Part shown: positions 53,101 to 61,900 of the stretch, piece after piece
Layout: each line of letters opens with the position of its first letter
Position numbering within the stretch: the stretch's first letter is position 1
NCBI GenBank assembly: GCA_048887165.1
Contig: JBHLJZ010000003.1
Span: 31,786 to 95,785, forward strand
Origin: SOKP01 sp048887165
GTDB lineage: Archaea; Asgardarchaeota; Lokiarchaeia; Sigyniarchaeales; SOKP01
Length of the DNA: 64,000 nt
Direction of reading: 5' to 3'
Notes under the pieces: generated by a model
Databases searched by the model: none
Told to the model about the DNA's origin: nothing
Seen by the model: the letters and a program-made list of their open reading frames with translations, nothing else
Position numbers and translations under genes: made by a program

Positions 53101-53415
53101 GTGACTTTACATAAAGGATATCGGAACAAAACAAGGAGAAGACATAAGAAAAACATACGAGAAAGAGGATTAGGTTCTATTGATAAATATTTAATTGATC
53201 ATGAAATTGGAAATAAGGTTGATATTATTACTGATTCATCTCAACATCGACGTGGTATGCCACATCGCCGTTTCCATGGAATGACTGGTACCGTAGTAGG
53301 TATTCGTGGTCGTTGTTATGAAGTACGAGTTAAGTTAGGTAATTCTCAAAAAACTTTAATAGTCGGAAAAGAGCATCTACGAGAAAGTAATTCCATTTTA
53401 AAATCTGAAAAATAA
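53101..53415 (+). CDS. rpl21e: Large ribosomal subunit protein eL21
   Basis: The protein (about 104 aa) has the eL21 pattern: KGYRNKTRRRHKKNIRERG, YLIDHEIGNKVDIITD, GMPHRRFHGMTGTVVGIRGRCYEV. Upstream in-frame TTG 53089 and GTG 53092 are possible starts, but GGTG at 53091-53094 lies six bases before GTG 53101, which is therefore chosen. It is an archaeal/eukaryotic ribosomal protein. It follows pus10 by 75 bp and precedes rpoF by 18 bp. Confidence 0.93.
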   Translation: MTLHKGYRNKTRRRHKKNIRERGLGSIDKYLIDHEIGNKVDIITDSSQHRRGMPHRRFHGMTGTVVGIRGRCYEVRVKLGNSQKTLIVGKEHLRESNSILKSEK

Positions 53416-53433
53416 TATTAGGTAAAGGTTAAT

Positions 53434-53793
53434 ATGTCTGGCCGAAAAGTTGATGAAAGAACTGTTTCTATTCCTGAGGTTAAGAAGATTATGGAAGAGG
53501 TAAAAGATAAAGTAGAACAAATTGATCCTGAAGAGGGATTATCCCATTTCCAAGAAATAACTTACAACTATGTCAACAAATATGCTAAAATGAGTGAAAA
53601 AGAAGCTAAAAAGATTATTAAATTTCTTATGGAAAAATATGAAATTGAGGAAGTTTACGCTATTAATATAGTTAACATTGATCCAAAATCAATATTCGAG
53701 CTAAGATCTATATTAGAAAAAAGTTTTACTGGAAAAACTTTAACTGATGAACAGCTCATAAATCTCCTTTCAGAAATTAAAGAACTTAAATAG
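53434..53793 (+). CDS. rpoF: RNA polymerase subunit Rpo4 (RpoF/Rpb4)
   Basis: A 119-aa protein that fits RpoF: front GRKVDERTVSIPEVKKI, the helix TYNYVNKYAKMSEKEAKKIIKFL, then EEVYAINIVNIDPKSIFELRSIL. It joins Rpo7 to form the stalk of archaeal RNA polymerase. It follows eL21 closely, with AAAGGTT just before ATG 53434. The gene order eL21-RpoF-DUF655-KsgA is a classic archaeal marker. Confidence 0.93.
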   Translation: MSGRKVDERTVSIPEVKKIMEEVKDKVEQIDPEEGLSHFQEITYNYVNKYAKMSEKEAKKIIKFLMEKYEIEEVYAINIVNIDPKSIFELRSILEKSFTGKTLTDEQLINLLSEIKELK

Positions 53794-53847
53794 TAATTAA
53801 TTCAAATAATATTACAAAATAAATTAAGTTATAATTCTAAACACCGA

Positions 53848-53862
53848 AGAATTTATAAATTC
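53848..53862 (+). promoter_or_regulatory. Putative BRE/TATA element for DUF655-ksgA
   Basis: In the 165-bp gap between rpoF and the DUF655 gene, ccgaag is followed by atttataaat at 53851-53860, a fair archaeal BRE plus TATA box about 100 bp before the start. Confidence 0.4.
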
Positions 53863-53957
53863 TAGTTATTTTACATTTTAATGAGAAAGTCTTAATAATG
53901 AGGAAAATTCAAAATTAAAATTTATTATGGGTTATAATAAATTAATTTCTAAGAGAA

Positions 53958-54617
53958 TTGGTGAGTATGGAAAGGAATCGAGATCGATACAGAAGGTCTT
54001 ATCAAAAACCCCGGTATCCGAGAAGAGGACCAAAAGAAAAAAAACAATTCATAAAAAAGTTTCGGGAAATTGTAATTTTAGATATATTATTACATGGCCA
54101 CCCCGAAGAAGATAAACCAAGTTGGTCAAAAACACCAATTGCTCAAGTTATTACTTTTCCAGATTTTGTTCTTTATGAAGTTAAAGTTATTAAAGAATCT
54201 AATATAAAGGTTCAGGAAAAAAAAACTTATGAAGAATTTCTAAGTCAAAATAAATTGAGAGAAGTTATAAAAAAGATAGATTTTGATGATTTAACCAGCA
54301 CCTCAAAAGCTTTAATTCAATCTATTCTTGAAGAAGAAGTTATGAAATATGAGGAAGAATTTATCAATTTCTTTAATAATTCAACCTCGATAACTCCAAG
54401 AATGCATGCTCTTAAATTATTGCCTGGTGTTGGTCAAAAGCATATGTGGGAGATACTTGAAGCAAGACAGAGACAAAGATTCACTACATTTCAAGATATA
54501 GCGGATAGAACGAGTATATCTAATCCTGTTAAATTGATTGCCCAAAGAATAATAAAGGAATTGCAACGTGAAGGTGTTAAATATTACTTATTCTCAAAGA
54601 CTCAGAAATATGAATGA
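53958..54617 (+). CDS. DUF655 family protein
   Basis: A 219-aa protein with the archaeal DUF655 layout: a basic front MERNRDRYRRSYQKPRYPRRG, a strand part DILLHGHPEED and AQVITFPDFVLYEV, then a C-terminal helix-hairpin-helix-like part with ALKLLPGVGQKHMWEILEARQ. The last suggests nucleic-acid binding; the function is unproven. The starts TTG 53958, GTG 53961 and ATG 53967 are all possible and nothing decides between them. It overlaps ksgA by 4 bp (ATGA), so the two are translationally coupled. Confidence 0.88.
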   Translation: MVSMERNRDRYRRSYQKPRYPRRGPKEKKQFIKKFREIVILDILLHGHPEEDKPSWSKTPIAQVITFPDFVLYEVKVIKESNIKVQEKKTYEEFLSQNKLREVIKKIDFDDLTSTSKALIQSILEEEVMKYEEEFINFFNNSTSITPRMHALKLLPGVGQKHMWEILEARQRQRFTTFQDIADRTSISNPVKLIAQRIIKELQREGVKYYLFSKTQKYE

Positions 54618-55492
54618 AAAATATGAGTATAAAGAATATTAAGCTCATTTTAGAAGAAATTGGCATAGAACCCAATAAAAAAAGGGGTCAAAATTTCTTA
54701 ATTGATAAAAATCTCCTAAACAAAATAATCTTAGAATCAGAAATTACAGAAAATGATATAATTTTAGAAGTAGGTGGTGGTTTGGGTGCCTTGACAGAGA
54801 AATTGTCACCGAAAGCTAAAAAGCTCTATGTTTATGAAATCGACTATAAATTATATGAATATCTATCAACAAAATTTTCTAAATTCAATAATACTGAAAT
54901 CATAAATGAAGATATTTTAAAAGCAGAAATACCACTCCATAATAAAGTGGTTTCAAATATTCCATATACGATAACTGGACCTTTATTCCAGAAATTATTT
55001 TATAAGGAAGATCCCCCTCAAGGGATTATGATTATTGAGAAAAGTCTTGCTGATAGAATATTTTTTTCATATAATTACAAACACATTTCAAGAATATCTA
55101 TCATGTTTAACTCTTTTATGGAACCAATTGAACTATTTGATGTTTCATCAAAGTGCTTTTATCCCTCACCAACTATTAAATTAAGCCTTGTAAAAGTTAA
55201 ACCTAAAAAAAATATTAACCAATTTCTTTTAAACATTCAAAGCAGAGAATTCTATACAAAATTCATAGCAGGAATGATGCCTTACAAGAACAAAAATCTC
55301 TTAAATGCTCTAAAACTATATTTTCATAATATAGGATCAATAAATATAACGAAAGATGATATAACAGGAATATTAAAAGAATATAATTTTGAAAATGAAA
55401 AAGTTTTTAATTACAAAATCAATGATTTTATTCGATTGAGTGAAATACTTTTCAATTTGAACGAAAATAAATCTAAAGGTGTCAATAGTTAA
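54614..55492 (+). CDS. ksgA: 16S rRNA dimethyladenosine transferase KsgA/Dim1
   Basis: The 292-aa methyltransferase has KKRGQNFLIDKNL at the front, the SAM site EVGGGLGALTEKL, the acidic DYKLYEYL position, the catalytic SNIPYTITGP motif and RISIMFNSF, then a C-terminal helical part. It dimethylates the two adjacent adenines near the 3' end of 16S rRNA. Its ATG overlaps the stop of DUF655 (ATGA), and its end overlaps the next gene by 14 bp, so the three are coupled. Confidence 0.95.
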   Translation: MKNMSIKNIKLILEEIGIEPNKKRGQNFLIDKNLLNKIILESEITENDIILEVGGGLGALTEKLSPKAKKLYVYEIDYKLYEYLSTKFSKFNNTEIINEDILKAEIPLHNKVVSNIPYTITGPLFQKLFYKEDPPQGIMIIEKSLADRIFFSYNYKHISRISIMFNSFMEPIELFDVSSKCFYPSPTIKLSLVKVKPKKNINQFLLNIQSREFYTKFIAGMMPYKNKNLLNALKLYFHNIGSINITKDDITGILKEYNFENEKVFNYKINDFIRLSEILFNLNENKSKGVNS

Positions 55493-56174
55493 ACAATACC
55501 ACGAACCGATAATATCTAACTGTAATAAGAACGTATATACTCCTTCTGATGATACTTATCTGATAATTGACTATTTTAAAGATAATATTGATGAGATGTA
55601 TTTTGATGGAATAAAACTAGAAAATATCAAAAAAATTTTAGACTTGGGAACCGGAACAGGGATTATTGCGTTATTTTTACAAATGATGAAACAATCTTTT
55701 TCCCAATTTAATCCAAAGATATATGCTTCTGACATTTTAGAAGATGCAATAAGATGTGCAAAAAAAAATGAACAAAGTAATAATATTAGAAACGAGATTA
55801 TTTTTATTCAATCTGATCTCTTTGAATCGTTTCCGATATCTCTTGAAAATTGCTTCAATATAATTATTTTTAATCCTCCTTATTTACCTTCTCTTGAATT
55901 TAATAATAAAATAAGGAAAAAATTTAAAATAGACGTTACTTGGAACGGAGGAAAGAAAGGCATTGAAGTTTTTGCACGGTTTATTAAGCAAGTAAAAAAG
56001 TTTCTCGTATTAAATAAAAAATCTTACATTTATTATGTAAGTTCAGATAAAGCTGATTTAAGCGAATTAAATAATATAATCTATAATGAGGGTTTTAGTT
56101 ATACTATATTAGATAAAAAACATATCTTTTTTGAAAATATTTTTTTAAATCGATTAGAATATATCAATGATTAA
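55479..56174 (+). CDS. HemK/PrmC-like N5-glutamine methyltransferase
   Basis: A 231-aa protein with the SAM site DLGTGTGIIALFL, YASDILEDAIRCA, and the catalytic NPPYLP motif of HemK/PrmC. It lacks the N-terminal helical domain of bacterial PrmC, as in archaeal and eukaryotic N6AMT1/Mtq2, which methylate the GGQ glutamine of aRF1/eRF1 together with Trm112. GTG 55479 overlaps ksgA by 14 bp. It overlaps the convergent nurA by 4 bp at 56171-56174. A Trm112-like gene was not seen here. Confidence 0.9.
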   Translation: MSIVKQYHEPIISNCNKNVYTPSDDTYLIIDYFKDNIDEMYFDGIKLENIKKILDLGTGTGIIALFLQMMKQSFSQFNPKIYASDILEDAIRCAKKNEQSNNIRNEIIFIQSDLFESFPISLENCFNIIIFNPPYLPSLEFNNKIRKKFKIDVTWNGGKKGIEVFARFIKQVKKFLVLNKKSYIYYVSSDKADLSELNNIIYNEGFSYTILDKKHIFFENIFLNRLEYIND

Positions 56175-57451
56175 AAAGGTCTTCTCATTCTTCGTTTTTC
56201 AAATAATTGAATTCCATATTTATTCAAGGTACGAGTTAGATTATTAAACAATAAATTTATTTCGAAAGGTTTAAAGACTGCCCTTTTATGAGCTTCTATT
56301 TGAGGTATTGGTAATCCATAAAAATCATTGTAGCTTGAAATAGGTAACAATATGGAAGAAATTAAGTCTGCTTTCTTAGTTGCATCTTCGATTGAATGTT
56401 TTTCATCCATAAAAAATTCAATCCTACATGGCGTATCGTATATAACAGTTTTAAGATAAAATCCATAAAAACTGAGAGGAAAGTAATATGGTATCTCTTT
56501 CTTTATTCCTGTATCTCTGATTTTATCGACTTCTTTTTTACAATTAAATATACAACTTCTTTCTGATTTCCTAAGTATCCTATTATATAAGTCTAAATCA
56601 GAGAAATACTCAATAATTTGTCTGTAATTAATTTTAGTAAAATCAGATAACTCCTTTTCATTAGGTTTCAACAATAAAATTGAATCTCTAATAAGATGAG
56701 ATAAAGCGGAAGTTCTAGTGTCTTTTATAGAACCTATTAAAATGATACCTTTCTCATCACAATTTGTATATAATCTACGATACTCTTTCAATAACTCATC
56801 ATATTTTTTGGTTATTTCAGGATCTTTTGCGAAAATCAGATTAATAGGCATTATTACTATAGAACCATCAATAATGATAAAATCAATATCCGGTTTAGCC
56901 TCAATAAGATCATTTAATAACTTAATTTCCATAAATCTTAAGTCCATTGAAACTTTTGCTTCAATTGCACTTTCTTCACAATTAACAAAATTTCCTTTTA
57001 CATAATAATTGTTAAAACCGCTTATATCAGGAAAATAATCAATTTTTGATGAATCATTTTTATAAAAATAATATTTTACTGCTATTGCTTTTAAAAATGA
57101 GAAATCAACATTCATAAACTTCTTTAAGACAGAGCTTCCATCGATGCTGACTACTTTTAAACCCCTAATATTGGAGCTTTTAATTTCTTTCTTAATAAAT
57201 TTCTCTTTAATGTTATAGTTAGGATAGGGAATAAATTCTGAAAAATCCAATACTTGAATGTTTTTCAATAATATATTAACAAAATTTTCTTTTATCTTTT
57301 CAATTTCCAGATATTCTTCAGCAATATTTCTCAAATCATTGATTAATAATTGTTCCTTAGTTAATCCTATTTTATCTTTAACTGGATTCTTATTATGACC
57401 GAAATTAAACGTGTGATTTTTTAGCTTGACAGAATTATCCCTAATTGTCAT
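56171..57451 (-). CDS. nurA: NurA-domain nuclease
   Basis: This 426-aa protein has the NurA core: VVSIDGSS with the catalytic Asp, DFIIIDGSI as the second acidic site, IGSIKDTRTSAL, and GLPIPQIEAHKRAVF at the end. NurA is the single-strand endonuclease and 5'-3' exonuclease that works with helicase HerA and Mre11-Rad50 in end resection. HerA, Mre11 and Rad50 are not in this window. The protein has an N-terminal 60-residue helical extension. It is convergent with the PrmC-like gene. Confidence 0.85.
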   Translation of the reverse strand: MTIRDNSVKLKNHTFNFGHNKNPVKDKIGLTKEQLLINDLRNIAEEYLEIEKIKENFVNILLKNIQVLDFSEFIPYPNYNIKEKFIKKEIKSSNIRGLKVVSIDGSSVLKKFMNVDFSFLKAIAVKYYFYKNDSSKIDYFPDISGFNNYYVKGNFVNCEESAIEAKVSMDLRFMEIKLLNDLIEAKPDIDFIIIDGSIVIMPINLIFAKDPEITKKYDELLKEYRRLYTNCDEKGIILIGSIKDTRTSALSHLIRDSILLLKPNEKELSDFTKINYRQIIEYFSDLDLYNRILRKSERSCIFNCKKEVDKIRDTGIKKEIPYYFPLSFYGFYLKTVIYDTPCRIEFFMDEKHSIEDATKKADLISSILLPISSYNDFYGLPIPQIEAHKRAVFKPFEINLLFNNLTRTLNKYGIQLFEKRRMRRPF

Positions 57452-57546
57452 TAAGACAATTATTAAAGGAGTTAATAATAATAATGATGAGAGATTAGAA
57501 TTTATAATTTTTAGAAGATTTCATAATTTTAATTTGGATTATTGAT

Positions 57547-58200
57547 ATGACTATTGAATTAGGAAGAAGTCCACTAATATTGATAATTTTCACATTATTT
57601 GAGTCACTTTTCATTATTATACCTAATCTGATATCATCGAAAATCGAAAAAAGAACATTTAAAGAAGAGATAATGGCTCTAGGTTTTAAGAATAATAATG
57701 ATACTTTTACTAAACTTAGTTTAAAATATTTAATAGGAATTTTCTTTGGAATCCTTTTTTTTCTGACATCAGGATATATATTATTCTTTTTTAAAGATAT
57801 TTTAGTGCAGAATCTCTTTAGCAAGGATTTTGTTGATAAAGGAAGTGAAAATATGATCATTACTAATCCAATTAATCCAAATCTATTTGAGCTAATCATT
57901 ATAATTTTACTTCAATTATTTATTGTAGGTCCTTGTGAAGAAGGATTTTTTAGAGGTTTTATTTTAAAAAAAAGTAATAGAAAAATGCATTTAGCTTTAG
58001 CAACTACATTTTCTTCAATTTGTTTTGCTTTTTATCACGTTCCTCCTTTTATCGTTCCTTTACCAACTATAATTACTTTTTTTGGTTACTACCTCCTTAT
58101 TGGAATTTTGTTGTCTTCTATATATATCTTGTTTGATTTTTCATTAATTCCCTCTATAGCAACACATTCAGTTTTTAATATACTAATTTTAATATTATGA
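57547..58200 (+). CDS. CPBP family intramembrane metalloprotease
   Basis: A 217-aa membrane protein with about six helices and all catalytic motifs of CPBP/Rce1-like proteases: EEGFFR (Glu131, Glu132, Arg136), FAFYH (Phe160, His164) and HSVFN (His207, Asn211). This family cleaves membrane-embedded or lipid-modified proteins; Rce1 trims CAAX proteins, and bacterial relatives serve in bacteriocin immunity. No N-terminal zinc ribbon is present, unlike the degenerate relative at 46.7 kb. It is divergent from nurA with about 95 bp between starts. Confidence 0.88.
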   Translation: MTIELGRSPLILIIFTLFESLFIIIPNLISSKIEKRTFKEEIMALGFKNNNDTFTKLSLKYLIGIFFGILFFLTSGYILFFFKDILVQNLFSKDFVDKGSENMIITNPINPNLFELIIIILLQLFIVGPCEEGFFRGFILKKSNRKMHLALATTFSSICFAFYHVPPFIVPLPTIITFFGYYLLIGILLSSIYILFDFSLIPSIATHSVFNILILIL

Positions 58201-58379
58201 ATTTATTCATAAATTAAATAACTTTTTAAGAAGAAAGGTTAAATAATAATAGAAATAAATTTTTATTAAGAGAAATTTAAAAATTTAGAGATTTTCATCA
58301 GTAGGATTTAACAAAATTAATGATTTAATATACTCAAACGAAATAAGCTATAATAAGCTTTTAAATAGGGTTAAATAAT

Positions 58380-58913
58380 TTGACAGATTACGATTTTACA
58401 TTTAAAGTTATGATGTTAGGCGATGCATCTGTCGGAAAAACATCCCTTACTATTAGATATATTTCTGGATTCTTTCTAGAAGATTTGAAACTTACCATAG
58501 GAGTAGATTTCTATTCTAAGACAACAAATTTTCGTGGCAAGAGGGTTAAGTTGCAAATCTGGGATTTTGGTGGCGAAGAACGCTTTAGATTTTTACTTTC
58601 TCAATATTGTAAAGGAGCTAATGCCGCATTTTTTTTATATGATATCACAAACGGTGTCACTCTAGAACATTTACCTGATTGGACTCAAATAATTAGAGAG
58701 CATTCTGGGGATATTCCCATAATGCTAGTTGGTTCAAAACTTGATTTAGAGGAATTTAGAGCAGTACCCAGAGAAGAAGGAATAACTTCGGCAAAAAAAT
58801 ATAATCTTTCAACTTTTGTTGAACTTTCATCTAAAACCGGTCAAAATGTCGAAAAAGCTTTTGAAGTAATGACTGAGACATTATTCCAAAAATACACGAC
58901 ACATCAATTATAA
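58380..58913 (+). CDS. Rab/Ras-like small GTPase
   Basis: A 177-aa G domain starting with TTG at 58380. It shows GDASVGKT at 14-21, switch Thr39 in TIGVDF (as in Rab), WDFGGEERF at 61-69, SSKTGQN near 150, and a variant G4 GSKLD (118-122) in place of NKxD. Glu stands where Ras has Gln61. The C-terminus KYTTHQL has no prenyl cysteine. It resembles the GTPase at 25.9 kb in the WDFxGE-RF and YxxGA segments, so these are paralogues of one Asgard family. It is followed at 79 bp by the aldo/keto-reductase-like gene. Confidence 0.9.
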   Translation: MTDYDFTFKVMMLGDASVGKTSLTIRYISGFFLEDLKLTIGVDFYSKTTNFRGKRVKLQIWDFGGEERFRFLLSQYCKGANAAFFLYDITNGVTLEHLPDWTQIIREHSGDIPIMLVGSKLDLEEFRAVPREEGITSAKKYNLSTFVELSSKTGQNVEKAFEVMTETLFQKYTTHQL

Positions 58914-58992
58914 GTTAAAATTTGAACAATCTACTTTATTTAATTGAATCTTTAGATACTATTATTCCTTTAATTAAATAAGGTTAATATAT

Positions 58993-59859
58993 ATGAATTT
59001 CAATTTACTAGGGAAAACTAATTTAAAAGTTAGTGAAATAGGTATAGGAACAGAGCATTTATTTTCTCAATCCATGAATACAGTAAAATCTGTTGTTCAG
59101 TGTGCTTTAGAAAATAAAATAAATTACTTTGATGTGCTATTTTCTGTTCAGCATTATCTTATAAAACTAGCTTGTGCATTCAAAGGATATAGAGATCAAT
59201 TAATTATTACAGGACACATTGGTACAACTGAATTTGAAGGTAGAGTTAAAAGAAATCGGAGTGTTAAAGAAAGTAAAAAAGCATTTTTAAGGATATTATC
59301 AATCCTACAGACCAATTATGTTGATATTCTTAATATTCAATATGTAACAGCAAAAGAATATGATAAAGTTATAAATCCCGGTGGATTATTTGAATTGGCG
59401 ACATCATTTAAAGAAGATGGGAAAGCTCGCTTCTTAAGTTTAAGCACTCATGACATACTAGTTGCTACGCAAGCCATTAAAAGTGGAAATTTTGATATGA
59501 TAATGTTTCCTATTAATTTAGCGAATCATGGATTAAAATGTAGAGAAGAATTATTAAAATTATGCTTAAAAAGTAAAATAGGTTTAGTTGCAATAAAGCC
59601 ATTCGCAGGAGGAAAACTACTTGATAAAAATAGAACCATTTATTTTGCAAAGCATCAAACTGGAGGCTTGACTTTTAAGAAAAAGATTCCTTCGGATATT
59701 ACACCAAGTCATTGTATAAATTATGTTAATTCGATCCCTGAGGTTTCATTGGTTCTTATAGGAGTGAAGAATATTTATGAAATTAATGAAAATCTTAGTT
59801 ATTTAACAATAAAAGCATGTGAAATGGATTATTCATCCTACATACGAATTTTTCAATAA
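58993..59859 (+). CDS. Aldo/keto reductase-fold protein without the catalytic tetrad
   Basis: The 288-aa protein has an AKR front GKTNLKVSEIGIGTEHLF and the later SKIGLVAIKPFAGGKLL and SIPEVSLVLIGVKN segments, so the TIM-barrel fold is clear. But the active-site residues differ: after the conserved Asp47 (NYFDVLFSV) the Tyr position holds Val, the Lys position is GH in IITGHIG, and the His position is Gln in NIQYV. No C-terminal iron-sulfur domain follows. The standard NADPH reductase chemistry is therefore doubtful; a binding or altered enzyme role is possible. AAGGTT precedes the ATG. It lies downstream of a Rab-like GTPase. Confidence 0.78.
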   Translation: MNFNLLGKTNLKVSEIGIGTEHLFSQSMNTVKSVVQCALENKINYFDVLFSVQHYLIKLACAFKGYRDQLIITGHIGTTEFEGRVKRNRSVKESKKAFLRILSILQTNYVDILNIQYVTAKEYDKVINPGGLFELATSFKEDGKARFLSLSTHDILVATQAIKSGNFDMIMFPINLANHGLKCREELLKLCLKSKIGLVAIKPFAGGKLLDKNRTIYFAKHQTGGLTFKKKIPSDITPSHCINYVNSIPEVSLVLIGVKNIYEINENLSYLTIKACEMDYSSYIRIFQ

Positions 59860-59867
59860 GAAAAAAA

Positions 59868-61841
59868 TTAAATAGCCCTATTCCAAACTTGCATTTTTGT
59901 CGGTCCCCGATTATTCCAAGAATAATAAGGTATAGATATAAAATTTTGGTCCATTAAAGTGGTTCCTTGAATAGTATTAATGCCATCTAATAGATTTGAT
60001 AAATAAGTTACTCTAAATTCTTGGTTTTTAGGGATAATGACTTTAAAAATATCAATATCTTTATTATCAATTTGTTCTAAGCAATATATCATTGGTCCAT
60101 ATGATAATACACTTCTGTTTCTATTTGTTTTTATCCTTAGATCACTATCTATTAATTTAGGTTTCATTAATAAATTCAATTCAATAAGATCTCCGTCTAA
60201 CCAATTTCGTAAAATTTCGATATATCTTCCTGGTGAAATCGAATTTTGGTATTTTTCTCCATTTATCATAAGATTTGTCTCGCTACACCAATTTGGAATT
60301 CTTAAAAATAATGAAAATTTTTGATTTTTATCCAATTTCAAGGTTAATCTAACTTCTCCATTCCAAGGGAAGTTACTTTCTTGAATTATTTCAATCTTGT
60401 TCTCGTCTATTTGCATGTGTCCTTTGTTACCGATGTATTGATGAATCCAAATTCCTCTTTCAGATGTACTATAAATATATTTTCCAATTGAAGCAATGGT
60501 TCGAGCAAAATTAGGAGGACAACACGGACATAAGAACCATTCTTTTCTGTTTTCCTTTTCGTTTGCTATTAAAGGATTAGAATACGAAAATCGTGTTCCA
60601 TATAAAGATTGTCCTACTAGGAAAGCATTGTATAATAATTTTTCAATTAAATCTGAATATTTACTATTCCCAGTGATTTGTAGCATATTCCAATTCCACA
60701 TTAAATTTCCTACTGCTGAGCAAGTTTCAGAATAGGCTTTATCATTTTTTAATTTAAAATCCCTTCCAAAGCCCTCAATACCTTTGATTGAACCTATTCC
60801 TCCAGTTATATACATCTTAGCTTTATAAATCTTTTTCCAAACTTTTTTTAAAACGTTTAAAAGCGAAATATCACCCGTTTCAGAGTACAAATCCGACATT
60901 GCACAATAAAGATTCATTGCTCTTACCGCATGTCCGACTGGTTCAAAGATATCACGAACTGGAATATTAAGCTGTTGAAACTTTCCATTTAAATTTGATA
61001 AAACAAATCTAAAGTTTTCTATAAGTGTTAAATCTGCATAAAAATTTTCAATTTCATCAAAATCATTTCGTTTGTTGATTTCTCCATCTGACTGCTCTCT
61101 TTTGAAATTAGCATTGATCTTGATTGCTTTTTTCAAGGTAAATACCATATTTAAATACTGACTAATGACTTTCCATTTCAAATTTTTATCAGTACCTCGT
61201 TTATTAACAAATTCTCTCGCAAGGTCTAAATATTTTCTGCTTTTAGTTACTCTGAATAATTCAATTAAAGCTAATTCAATTTCTTCATGACCGGGAATAT
61301 TATTCCCATTTCTTCCAAGAAATACTCTAACAATAAGGTTAGCAAATCTTACAGCTATGTTTAATAATACTTTAGAGCCAGTAGTTTCAAAATGAGCTAT
61401 AGCTGCTTGTATAAGATGACCCGCACAGTACAATTCATGCATATAATTGAGATTCGTAAATCGCTTTTGAATAAATTTAGTAGAATAAAACGTATTTATA
61501 TATCCATCTTTCATTTGAGACTTTTCAATTAAATCAATAATTGAATTAACTTTTTCTTCTAAAATTTTATCATTATTTTGATGAAGGACAAAGCTAGCTG
61601 CTTCGAGCCATTTATATAAATCCGAGTCAAAATAAAATTCTCCAATATGTACCCCTTTTTTCACTCCAGCAGCTACTCGAAAATTATCAATATGGTGATC
61701 CTTCTCAAGCATCTTGAGTTGGTGGTAAATTGTAACTTCTCTGTTAATTTTTTGTCTTTTTAACCAAAAATCATCATTTATTTCTACTTGATAGAAAGGA
61801 ACAGGTATGAGTTTGTTATAAGGGCGCTTACCATAAACCAT
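59868..61841 (-). CDS. Glycoside hydrolase family 127-like (beta-L-arabinofuranosidase, DUF1680)
   Basis: The 657-aa protein matches GH127: front VPFYQVEINDDFWLKRQKINRE, FDSDLYKWLEAASFVL, GHAVRAMNLYCAMSDLY, YSETCSAVGNLMWNWNML with the acid Glu, and ECPCC-like LCPCCPPNFARTIASIG with the nucleophile Cys, then a C-terminal beta part. GH127 enzymes release L-arabinofuranose from plant glycans. No signal peptide is visible, so it should act on imported oligosaccharides. A GPH transporter gene lies 60 bp upstream on the same strand, so uptake and cleavage appear joined. A plant-derived carbon source is inferred. Confidence 0.9.
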   Translation of the reverse strand: MVYGKRPYNKLIPVPFYQVEINDDFWLKRQKINREVTIYHQLKMLEKDHHIDNFRVAAGVKKGVHIGEFYFDSDLYKWLEAASFVLHQNNDKILEEKVNSIIDLIEKSQMKDGYINTFYSTKFIQKRFTNLNYMHELYCAGHLIQAAIAHFETTGSKVLLNIAVRFANLIVRVFLGRNGNNIPGHEEIELALIELFRVTKSRKYLDLAREFVNKRGTDKNLKWKVISQYLNMVFTLKKAIKINANFKREQSDGEINKRNDFDEIENFYADLTLIENFRFVLSNLNGKFQQLNIPVRDIFEPVGHAVRAMNLYCAMSDLYSETGDISLLNVLKKVWKKIYKAKMYITGGIGSIKGIEGFGRDFKLKNDKAYSETCSAVGNLMWNWNMLQITGNSKYSDLIEKLLYNAFLVGQSLYGTRFSYSNPLIANEKENRKEWFLCPCCPPNFARTIASIGKYIYSTSERGIWIHQYIGNKGHMQIDENKIEIIQESNFPWNGEVRLTLKLDKNQKFSLFLRIPNWCSETNLMINGEKYQNSISPGRYIEILRNWLDGDLIELNLLMKPKLIDSDLRIKTNRNRSVLSYGPMIYCLEQIDNKDIDIFKVIIPKNQEFRVTYLSNLLDGINTIQGTTLMDQNFISIPYYSWNNRGPTKMQVWNRAI

Positions 61842-61900
61842 AAAAAATTAAATTAATTATTAATAATTTAATTAACTGTTTTTATCTTTAAGTGTACTAT

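Noticed and set aside
53927..54115. 62-codon forward frame starting MGYNKLISKRIG before DUF655
   Set aside because: It overlaps the start of the DUF655 gene in another frame and gives a basic low-information peptide; the DUF655 frame is clearly the coding one.
46684..58200. CPBP proteins as an Abi-type phage-defence pair
   Set aside because: They lie 10 kb apart, one lacks catalytic residues, and no bacteriocin or defence genes are near; housekeeping membrane proteolysis is simpler.
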